From the NCBI GenBank assembly GCA_007922225.1, contig ML679954.1, positions 24,201,003-24,265,002 of the forward strand: DNA of 64,000 nt, given 5' to 3'. The DNA comes from Emydura subglobosa. Lineage: Eukaryota; Chordata; Testudines; Chelidae. The position numbers and the translations under genes are program-made. The number at the start of each line of letters is the position of its first letter. Within the stretch, counting starts at the first letter, position 1. The notes under the pieces were generated by a model, which did not search any database, was not told the origin of the DNA, and saw nothing but the letters and a program-made list of their open reading frames with translations. This document shows, one piece after another, positions 49,519 to 61,500 of the stretch.

Positions 49519-49556
<38 letters not shown>

Positions 49557-52500
49557 CCCACATTAGATTATATCTTCTCATCTGGTATAAAATGACATAG
49601 CTCCACTGAAGTCAATGGAGCTGTCCAGCTGAGGATATAGTTCATTGAGCATAATCAATGGGATTATGTGCATAGTAAATTATTACTCCATATAAGTAAG
49701 GGTGGCAGTATCTTGATTAATAAGCCTAAAAAAAGTTGCAAAACTTTTCCGTTTTTTTTATTAAAGTACTACAGCTGTACCACATAGTTAAAGCTAATAT
49801 TTTAAACAGTTCCTTTCTATTGTTTATATTCCAGTGACAATATAAGAAAAAATGTTTTGTGTAGAAATGAAATGGGTAGGAACTACTGGTAGTGTAACAC
49901 TGATAATCAACCTTCAGATACAGTGGGCTGGTGACTGAAAACTCATGGAAGGACATTGGATCATTGGCCTTTAAGAGCCATTAGCATAGACTAGGCATTC
50001 TTTGCCAAAGCAAGACCTCAGAGTCCAGACATTCCTTTGGGGAATAGTTCCTGTGTTAATTTGCACTTATTTTATGAATGACACTGTAGACTAACTATTA
50101 GATTTGGCAGCTACAGTAGTAACTGCTCATTTTGTTCTTGAATGCCAGAGAAAATATGTTCATTATGTTGTTTGCTGGCAAGTAAATTTAAATCGCCTTT
50201 GGCAGCCTCAATTTAGGTGCTTTTCTTTTTAACGTCTGCAGGATTTCTGGATTAGAGCTAGGATGGGAGCACTCTGTTTCACCCTGCTGTTCCACCTCTT
50301 GAACTCTCTCCTTTCTGGGGCATGAAAGGGGAAATTGTTAGGTAAAGAGAGAGGGAAAAAACTGCCTTAAAATGCATAATCTATTTGCAAAAACACCACG
50401 CTACCACTTTTTAAATAAAGAACCCAGAAGAAAGCATTTATAATGGAGTCCAGTAGGCAATACTTAATAAACTGAGCCCTAAAACAACTTAAGGATAAAA
50501 CACAATGTTTGTAAAGTATTAGGGGTGAAATCCTGGCCCCAAGTGGGTGGCTTGCCATTGTCTTCAAGAGGGGCCAGGATTTCCCCATAGCGGTTTCTTT
50601 CTTTCTTGTCTTGGGATGTGGTGCAACCAATGGTTTCAGTGAAAATGAATGTGTCTGGACCACCATATAAACACTTACTATAGAAAAAGCTGCCATGACT
50701 TTCACTCCATTTACTATAATTTTCCTCCTGTACATGGTTCTTGTGAACAATGCCACGGCAGATCCAGAAAACACAGATTATGCATCAATGTGATATCCTT
50801 TTCAGTGTGCTGTATTTTCAAGGTGGCATTCTAGGAATTATATCAGTGTTTCAGTCTGTTATGAGTGGGGGTATACAGGGTATTTGAAGGTCCTTGTAGG
50901 GTACCTCCCACTGCTGGATGGGAGCACCCCTCCATAAAACCCACTATTCCCAAGCCCCTCAGCCTCAATTATCAGTCTCATAGAAGGAAGTCAACCCCTT
51001 TGTCCAGGAGCTTCAGGGAAGGAAGTGAGCTTTCTCATTCTGGGATCTTTGGAAAACATCCAGTAGGTCTGGAATTCCCTTACTATGACAAAAAAGGAAA
51101 AATTCCTTCTGTGGCTTTTTCAGGGCGTATGTGCAAATGCCTCTTCCAATTATGTGGCATGTTAGCCCAGAAAGTTTGTTAAATGTTCAGAAGCAGCAGT
51201 ACCTAGTGGATGTATGTGCGTGTGTGTGTATATATATATATTATGTTTAAGTGCGTCATAATAGCAGAAAGACATAAAAAAGATGTTCAAAAGAGAATAT
51301 GAGCGGATCCATAGCCAGTGAAGCCGAAGAACATGTTGCAGTGCCTTTTTTATTTATTTTAACTCCAATATCATAGCTGAGCTCTAGGTTTGGGTATCTT
51401 TTCAGCTACTGTGGCTCAAAGAGAGAAAAACAGCTAAATTTTGAAGTTCTCTGTGTGACCTTGGAAGCGTCATTTAACTTCTCGGTACCTAAGTTTACCC
51501 ATTTATAAAAATAAGTATAATAATATTTACCTGCCCAACAGGAAGGTATTGAGGCTTCATTAATGAATGTTTGTAGAGTGCTTTGAACTCACAAGTTGAA
51601 AGGAACTATACATTCTTGAATTACTGTCTTATTACCTCATGCTTTTTTTTTTTAATGTTTTCAAGGAATGACAACACAACAGATAATGATTTTCTAATCA
51701 TTGTATTGCTGCCATTGTTCAAACTTATCCAGCCCATTCTTAGTATGTTTAAATAAAATTGCCTAAGAAAAGAAATCTAAAAGTAATCAAGAATGCTTGA
51801 TAACTATTTCAGCAAACCATGTCAGCATGATACTTTGTCATAAATAGGAAATGCTTGATTTGCATTATTAATTTTGAATATCTTGATAGTAGGTTCCCCT
51901 CGGAAGCAATTTGCTTATCATTCACAATTTATGTGCAAGACTAAACACATAGGTATATCGTATCATAGTACAGATAACCAAAAACTCACTGAACTGAGGT
52001 ACACAGTGATATTCCATTTTGTGACCTTCCTCACAGAACTTGCACAGTTTATTTTATCCATAGTGCCTTATCTGATTGAAAAACACATGCCCAGACTAGA
52101 TGAATTAGTACTACCTGCCATAAACATATCTTTCAGATTAACAGTTCAGATAAGGCAGGTGTTCAGGTCCTTTCAAGTCATCTGTTTGGCCTCCTTTTAT
52201 CCCAAACTTTCTTTCTTTTTGCTGTCATCTATTCAACCTACCATTAAAAAGTATGATCATCATTTCATCTGTAAACTAACAACTTTGCTTTTAAAGATTC
52301 AATCCAAAACCCACTGAACTCAACAAAACGTTTTCTGTTGACTTCAATGGACTTTGGATCAAGTCCATTAAGAATAAGATCCCAAATCAAGCCCCAAATC
52401 TTCATGGATTCCCATTATATTCTGTTTATTTTTAACAAGGAAAAGCAAGACTAGGAAATAATAAATGCATGCAGTTTAGTTGAATTTTAAATTCGTGCCA

Positions 52501-55500
52501 GGGTTTTGTTGGCTTTTTGGGAGGGGGACATATTTACTTTATCAAGGAGGCAGGGGCCTGAATGAAAAAAAGAGGGAAAGAAAATCACAGCTATTTGTGT
52601 TGGGGAAATGAACCCAGCTACCCTTAACTATGCCCACCTGAATCCTGCTGCCCTTACCTCTGCTATCCTTATTTGAAAGTCTACAAGTTGAATAAACCAC
52701 TTGAAACACTTAAGGATTCAGACAGGCTTGAGTAATTTAAACTACTTTTAACTTTTAAAGAAATTTAATCTTCTTAAGCTTTCTACATCTTTAGATAGTT
52801 TAAGCGGTTTAAACAACTTTAAACCCTTAGAGCAGCTAATGCTGTTTAAGACCTCTAAAGATTTAGAGCTGCTTAAGCTATCTGGCAGCTGCAGTTTAGA
52901 TTGTTTGAAAGCAAACTGCTTCAGAAATCTCCAAAATGATAAACCATGCTGGTTTTGAATAAATCTTATAAAAAAAAAGAATCAGATCCACGTTTACAAA
53001 ATGCCAGCTTAAAGATCAGTGGTCAAACCTTTAAAACCTCTGAACTGATTGTCTTAAAAGCTGCTCTTGATTTGTTAATTTTAAAAAAAAAGTCTACATA
53101 GCAAGCCAATTATGAAGTTTCTATGTAATGGCAAAATTCTTATCAGAACATATAAGAAAAAGGAATATTTTTCATGCTCAGAAATGGCTAAAGCATTGTA
53201 ATCAGATTTTTTTTTTTAATCACTCATGGACTGAAAACAAAATCTTCAGCTAAAAAGGAATGAAAGAAAGTTAAGAGCAAGTGAAAAGTGAAGTTTGGAG
53301 TAGAAGATGGCACAGAACACTAGCTATAGCATGTGCTACCCAGTGCTACAACTATTATTACTTCCAGTTATACAGAGCTTTATAGCTTCGCTGTGATGGA
53401 GATAAACATTCTTATATATATTCAGGGAATTATAGACTGCAATACAGAAAGGTAAAGGGCCATATTCTGCCTACAGTTATATGTACTGAAGTTGAAGTGA
53501 ATGGTTCAATGAATATAGCCTACAGTGATCTGCTCAAGATTGAACAAAGTAGTGGTAGGGATGGTAAAATAACTCAGGAATTCTGACTACCAGCATCCTC
53601 TAACTATGGGAACAATACTCCCTCCTTTTAATTCTTGAAAGCACATTTCCTGTGTAAATTATAGAAATGTATAGAATACAGGTAATGTGCTTAATAAAAG
53701 AGGATGTAATTCACACAATAAAATGATCTTCTTAGCTGAAAAACACCATTTTTCAGGAAAATAAACCAGACCATTTTCATACTTTACATGGATTTTCAAT
53801 CTGCAGTTTATATTTAACAGAAGAAAAAAGTTGCATTACATGCAACAAATTTTCTCTCTGCAATCAGAAATCTTTAAAGTAACCTGCAAATTAAAATCCA
53901 GTATAAATGCCCAATTGTTTTTTTATTGTTTTAAGAGACAATACTTGTTTTCTAATATGCAATCATTGTTGCACAACAGCTTGAGTGTTTGTATAGCTGC
54001 TTTTGTTTTTAAGTATATGTATATCTGTTCAAAATGTGACATGAAGGGTTGTAGCCGATTTTCTGAAGTGTGTGTGTACAAATGCACATGCAAAAATCCA
54101 TGCTCAATTATGTGCCTAATGTGCATACCCAATTACCTGGTGATACAGCTAACTGGCTATCATCTGTGTACACAGATATGGGCACAAATTACTTTTTAAG
54201 AAACTAAAGGTGCAGACGTAAGATCTGAATGTAGCAATGATTACTCTTTAAAAGTTTCAGTTTTGCCTTTGCAAGTAGATAGCATTTTGTGTTATTTGTA
54301 TTATTTGTATAATTAGTATAGGAAATACCCTAAGGAATATTGTGAATTCCAAGGTAATGTTAGTTATGTCTGGCAACTGAAAAGTTTTTGTACCTGTATT
54401 TTCCCATTTGTTTACGTTAAACAAAGGCACACATAAGCGATCATACGATCAAAACACATTGGTGAATAAGACATACAGTGATGGATTGAAGCAGCAGGCT
54501 GCAACTTTGTTAATTTAAGAATGGGTGACGCACTATCTACCCAACTGTCTCTCATATACCAGACATTACATTGGTTCCAATACAGGGCTACAGGGCTCCC
54601 ACCACATTACCAATAATGTGGGGTAGACCCTCTTCAGCCTACTCCTAGGACTTGGCTCACTTTTGAATCCTCTTGCTCTGCTCTGCAAAGGGGCCTAGAG
54701 AGCACCAAGGAGGATCTTAGTCTACAAAATCTTCAGGTCACCCCTTCTTATAGCAAAAGGTTCACCAATAAAACCCCAAATCTTGTTTTTCTCTGGGAGT
54801 TGGACCTTTTAGCCTGTATCGGCACTGGACTCCACCAGCTGCAAGTTGCAATGAAGTAAGCATTCTTCTATTTCCTCCACAATGCTGTGGGGACTGCAAA
54901 ACCTACCTGACCTCTGCCAATTTGATCCAACAGAAAAAAATTCCTTCCTGATCCCACAACAGAGGATCAGTCAGATCCACAGCAGCCTGGAATACAGTTC
55001 AATATATCTCAACTACAGAGAGGGAGGGCAGGGCAGCAAGAATGGCAAGAGGCCCCATGGATCCCAGGGGAAGTCTGTAATGTGAGTGGGGGAGGGAGCT
55101 GAGAACCAATCAGTTCCCCCTTCCAACTGGCTAGTGGGAGGCAGAGAAGCCCATCCCCCAGGCACACTCCCATGGATACTTTGAGGCCCAAGGCAGGACT
55201 TGGCTCCAGCATGTCTAGGTATGACCTCTCCCCACCCATCATCACAAGCCCTTCCAGGAGTTGGCCATCCCCTTGTTTGTCCAACCAAACTTTCCCCTTG
55301 CTGAGAGGGGGAGGGGCATTTTCATTGTTTTTACTGGAGTAGCAACAACCAGGAATGTGGAGTAGGTGAAAGCTTGTCTCCCATAGCTAACATGTGTTAG
55401 CTTCTGAATTATGTGGTGAAAAATCCTATCAACTCACATCACAAGGAAGCTCTATTAGCCACAATGGCATTGCTTTTTGAAATAACATGAATTAAGATGT

Positions 55501-58500
55501 GGTATTTTTGATATACTGTGTCAAAGGATAAATCAAAAGTTGACACATTTCAAAATACTTCATGGCAAGAATTTCAGTCATTCTGTTGTTTCCCAGTGAT
55601 TCTTTAATATCTGTGGATTTCATTTTCACACAGTAACTAAAGAGTTAATGCCATGAGTGACCACTCTGCAGGAAAAAATTGCACTAAGTCCTGTGAGACT
55701 CTTTCCACATCTTGGATACCATCTTGGATTTCCTCCCATGGAAGAGGGAATTCCCGTATCAGATTTACAACATTCATTTTTTATTTAGACCACTTTTTAA
55801 ATTAATTTTTTACACACATACACACCACTGCTTCCACACCAATTACATTACCATAAAACAGATTATAACTGTGTTCACAAACATGTTACTTGGCCTATAG
55901 TTTTGAATTTATATACAGGACAGTGATATAATACTAATCATGCAATTAGGCCCTGATCCTGCAATTTGTAGCATGCTGGACCCATATGAAGGCACATTAA
56001 CTTAACTGCAGCTTTGTACTGCAGGATCAGAATCTTACATTGCAATTGTTTTTAGCCCTAATACTCTCACTGAAGTCAATGGGAAATTTGCCATTAAATT
56101 CAGTGGGAACAGGACTGAGTCCAATCCTCAATCCTATATTTAGCAATTATATCCTATATAACTTAGTTCTCTGTGTGTCTAGCAGATCTGAGTATAGGTC
56201 TTTAAATTATATTTTAAAAACATTTAAACAAGATATATAATAATTGTAATATAAAATAAAAGCTATTTGACTTTATTCATTATTTCCTATGATAAATAAC
56301 CTAGTACTTATAAAAATATTATGTGCCAAACTTTCCCACTTTTTAACTGTAATTATGGCTATTTCACTTTTGGCCACAACAAAACCATGATTTTCCCCAT
56401 TATTTGCCACAACTAAAATAAATAAATAACAACAATCAACAATAACCATAACAGGCCATATATTTAGGCAATGTATATTGAATATAGGGTATCCATTCTA
56501 AATTACTTCCTTATATTACATACATTATTATTGACAATGATTTATTATTTTATGGGTTATTATTAATACTATACTCACATGTTTAAAGTTAAGCACATGC
56601 ATAAATGCCTGTAGGTCAGGTCTCAGTTTGTATGCCTAGCCTATATTGTTTGATTTCTAAATATAATTATGGAATGAAACGAATGGTAAAACTCCCATTG
56701 CCTTCAGTGAGGACAGGATTTTACATAAGGAGTATTATACTCAGTTATTACAGAATCTAAAGAGATTTCTGCATGGCTTCTCCACAGGATAATTTGATTT
56801 TTAAAGCCTGTATGTTAAGGAACAAATTCCAGTGAGCTGCAATGGCGTAAAACTGGAGTAATACAGCAGTGAATGAGGCCCACCCGCTTTCTACAGTATT
56901 CTAGCCAATTTTTAAGAACTATCCCAAAATACTTTATCGCCTCACTAATCAGAATGAACTTCAAATACTACGGCATTGGGGAAGAACTGCACAAGGCAAC
57001 ACCTTGCCCTTGCTCAGTCTGATAGTGTAACCTGAGAATCACAAAACTCTTCAGTAAATCCCAGAAGGATGCAGATAAAATGTTCTAGAACTGTTATTAA
57101 AAACAGTACATCACACAGTACAGCATAATAACTTTGTATGTTTTCTTGTCATTGTCAGAGTTTTTGAGTTTTATAATGATGATGCCTAATAGTTTAATGC
57201 CCCAAATAAATAAGTGGTCTTAAAGGACACTCTTGCTTAGTTTTTCCTTTTAAAGTATTTTTTATCCAGTTTATGTAATGTTCTTCTACTCCAAGAAAAT
57301 CAAAATGTGATGTCACGCCACTATGTAGAACTATTGCCATCACATTTATGCATAAAAGCTTAACGATGCTGAAAAAGAACATTTCAACATTTTATACACC
57401 TCAAAACACGAAATGAATAGGGTTCACTCCACCCTATCAAATGTTTTTTCCTTGTTCTGAGTTATGGAATTGACAGAACCATCTGTGTCCATCATCTTCA
57501 ATTTATAGTAAAGTGCAAACATGTGAACATTGTTGTATGTGTTTTCTTGCCTGTAAAACATATTAGCTGAGATTCATGTACTAGTGGAGGAATAAAATAC
57601 TCCATTCATTTAGCTTTTTTCCCCTCCCCCCTAAAGATTTTATTCCTTTATTCAGAACAGAAATTGTGGCTTTATTATGTTTGACAAAAGTGTTTTACTA
57701 TCTGCCTCTTTATAGATTTCCGAGAAATAGACACTACTTGTTCCAGATTAATCTAGAAAAAATATATTGGTAAACTATCTTTGCCGTGGCCTATACCTCT
57801 ATTCAGAAATTTTATGGCTTAATTATATTTTTTCTATAAGTAGCTTGTTTTGGATGATTGATCTTTGAGAGTGAGTCCCTTCATATAGCTCTTTAACAGA
57901 TTTGAGTTATCATCACTACGAGTTCTTTTAATACAAGTCATAAAGTTCATCCCCTAGTCCCATTAATATTATACACAAGAGCAGCCTATGTTCTGAATTA
58001 ATTACGCAAGGTGTGTCGCTTTGTACCTCTCATTTTTTAATCTAATCTACCACCAATGTACTGGCCTGCTTTCCATGCTTGTTGTGCCCGTGGCTGAGAT
58101 GAAGTAAAGTATATTCTGTTTTTTAATTCAATAAATAATTGAATTCAGATTTACCTCAAGACAAATGTATGAAATGTCTTGTGCAGTTTAACATTTTTCT
58201 GTATTTTTCCCTCAGTGTTCGAGTTTCAGTTGTATTTCGTTTTTCAGAGATCATTAAACCTCTCAAGCAAATCTTATAATCTTTCCCATCGTATGTAAGA
58301 TGACTGAGCCTAGGTTAACACTTTAAAAATATTAATATTTATAAACTTTGTATTCTTAAACCTAAATGGGTTTTACCAGAACTAGAATGTGCCTGGCACA
58401 CCAGGTCTAATGCTAGAACATCAAAACTGGGAAAAGATCTGAGATCCTTGGAGTCAATTAACTTTCCAATGCCTACCTTTGAATTTATTGCCACACTTTT

Positions 58501-61500
58501 TAATTTAGGGTAGACATGGACCAAGGAGGCAGTGTTTGGCTCTGGATTTGGAGTAGGCTTAACCTAGGGTTCATATTCTATAGCACTGAAATAAGGGAGT
58601 TGTTAATGCAAGACAAATTTCTGGGTGGGACTGTATGATGAGGTTGCTTGTGATTGTGGGGGCAGGGCTCAGCAGCCCTGGGGATCCCTTCTGGTTTATA
58701 TCTTATGTTCCTAAAGCTCATGCTTCAGGGCTTCAGCCAGTCATCTGAAAGGGGTAAGGGAAGGATCCCCGCCCCAGTGTGTTCTGTTTTTGTTGCCTTC
58801 CTCTGAAGCATCAGAGATGGCTATGGCTGAAGAGGCAACACTGAATGGGGTAGGCTGATGCTCGGAGGTGGCACCACACAATCTCTCTCTCACACACATG
58901 CTTAGTTTGCTAGTTCTTGCTCCTGTGCTTAGGGTCCAACTGAATGTCATATGTGGGGTCAGAAAGGAATTTCCCCCCAGGTAAGAGTGGCAGTGACCTT
59001 GGGTTTTTTGCTCCTTCTTTTGCATGGAGTGCAAGTCACTTGCTGGGATTATCTGGGTATCTCTCACTTAATCAATTCTCTGCTATTGCTGGGGCCTTGG
59101 CATTAGCGTACTTCAGTCCCTTGTAGGACCTGCTTGTGACACAAAATTTAATCTCCTGTGGACAGTAGTACTTGGGTCTAGTTAGGGTTGTTGAATTTCA
59201 TGTGCAGGTGCTAGATAGTGAAGGTGGCCTGTGATATACAGGAGGTCAGACTCAAGGATATGCCAGTCCCTCCTTGCCTTAAACTTTATGATTCTATTAT
59301 TTTGCAAATAAAGCATAGAAATTTCATAAGAACTGTTCATTTCATGAAATTTCTGTCATCTGTGTCAAGGCCCCATATCCTGATTGACCATATAGGCTTC
59401 CTCATATTGAGGCAAATACTGACTCCCTTGCACAAGTGAAAAGCCGTAGAACACTGCTCCATGGCGGCTTTCTACAACAATATCAAGGTGTGGTTGCGGG
59501 CAGCCTTGGGGAGGTGCAGGGGTATGTGGACTAGGCTGTGGTGATCCACAGATTAAAAAGCTCTGTAGCGGGTTGCAGAAGCTAGGACAGGCCACAATAG
59601 CATCTGAAGGATGGCTAATCATTGTTCTGTGCCCTTGATTTTGGATTAGGGAGACTTCCATCTATCAACCCTCATAGAGATTTCTTGCACAAAGCTCATT
59701 TATGTTGAATTTGGATGATGGAAAAAAAATGGAACAGGGTGTTTTTCAGTAAAAAGGAACCTCAGGATGACCACAAAACTCAGGGCAGTTTTTCCATTAC
59801 ATGCATCTGTCTTTTCCATTCCCTCATTTAAAAGCTGTATCCATCCACTCTTTAGGCTGTAAAAATTAAAACAACGATTGACTTATGGCCTGTACTTCAC
59901 AGATGAATTGTCAGGCATTAAATGAAATAAAAACTTTTTTCTTTGCCCAAAGCTCCTATTACATATAAATATGCATGTGTTTTGTTTTTAAATAAGTTAT
60001 TTCTGAGACAATTTAATAAGTAACATCTGCACTACGGTCAGATAAAAATGTGAGTGCTGAATTTATCTCAGGTCACAGGGCCAGCATGTGGCTTTATAGA
60101 CCACATAAGCCTCAGTTAAACCTTGTGTTAATAACATTAGTGGTGTATGGAATCATGTGTGGTCCCTTTGTGTATCGCCCTTTTTTAGGATACGTATTGG
60201 AAACAATGAAATATACATAAACAAAACTGTGGAAACTATTAGAAATGGCCACTGGGAAATGCCAGGTGTCTGATAACATTTTCCCTGTAATACCAGTAGT
60301 CTTTTTGTCTGTTGAAATTACATGTTGTTATAAACTAGAGTCATTCAGCTCCGTTTTCAAGAAGATGAAGAATAGAAAATTAATTAATACAGAACTGTCA
60401 CCTCTCTTGTATGTATTGTGTTATATCTACCTAAATACACAATTATTTTATAGTTCAAGCTTTTGAGATGTCAAGGCAAAACCTTTGGGAAGTAAAGTGA
60501 GAATGGGAAGACAAGAAAGTGTAAAGACAACTGTTTTGAAGAGAAGAGAGAAATTTTCTTGTAATCAGAATTAGTATCATACTTATTTTAGAGGAAAATT
60601 AGAATCTCTCAATTAATAGTAAGGCATAAATGTTCACAAAATAGTTATACCTTTTCCAGATTTGTGACTACAATTGTCATTTTCTTCTCAGGTGGAAACT
60701 TTCCTGAAGACTTTTCAATATTAATTACAGTAAAACCTAAAAAGGGGATCCAGTCCTTCCTTTTATCTGTCTACAATGAACAGGGTATTCAGCAAGTAGG
60801 TGTGGAAGTTGGTAGATCCCCTGTCTTCCTGTTTGAAGATCAATATGGAAAACCTGCCCCAGAAGATTATCCTCTTTTTAGGACAGTCAACATTGCTGAT
60901 GGCAAGTAAGTGTAAAATAAATCAGGTTTAATATAAAAATTAACCCCACAGGGACTGCTGTGTTGACTAACATTCAATCACATAGTATATTTGTCAAATT
61001 AAATAAATCTGTTACAGAATTTCCAGCTGACTGAACTACAGTGCCACAGAACCTAAGGTCCCTTTGCAGGAGCACTTAGTTCCAGCTTCCTGCAGAATAT
61101 GTGGATACAAACAAGTGCAGTTATATGCTCCTATTTGCCCTTTCCCATAATTCAAAAGCAAGGGAGCACGCATAGAAATTAAAACTTAAGTAAACAATAT
61201 GGAACTACGAAGACGTCTTGTTCTCGGCCCATGAAGTCACCCCCTGCTCAACAAGCGTCCAGGGACAGTGCCATGGAAAGTTATCTTCACTTGCCCCCCT
61301 CTTACACAAACATACAGACAGCATCCAGTGTTACTCTGCTCTGCCCGGAGGAGGTTCCTCCAGTCAGAGTGATGGCATGTTAATAGGGCAGTGTGGCATA
61401 GCTTACATTGCTGCTGATCTGCTGTATCAATTATTTGGATAAATAAGACAATTCAGTCTCTGGGAATGTCAGTTTGGCACCTTTCATGACCATTACTGTT

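Larger units (their letters stand above)
47102..60691 (+). other. COL11A1: COL11A1 intron 2
   Basis: This 13.6-kb intron has a GTGAGT donor and a TTCTTCTCAG acceptor. It contains an AT microsatellite (49521-49554), a TG/TA repeat near 51,211-51,245, MIR-like SINEs (about 51,440-51,615 on + and 53,340-53,615 on -), a TTTAAGC-rich stretch (52,690-52,920) and a CR1-type 3' end (about 58,930-59,300). Other repeat-like blocks near 47,290-47,650 and 54,590-55,330 share the phrase AATTCCTTCCTGAT or similar and look like old retroelement sequence I cannot classify. No nested gene is supported. Confidence 0.93.

Noticed and set aside
51874..52317. 147-codon frame in intron 2
   Set aside because: The composition is typical AT-rich intron translation (Ile/Leu/Lys/Phe-rich) and no domain is recognised.
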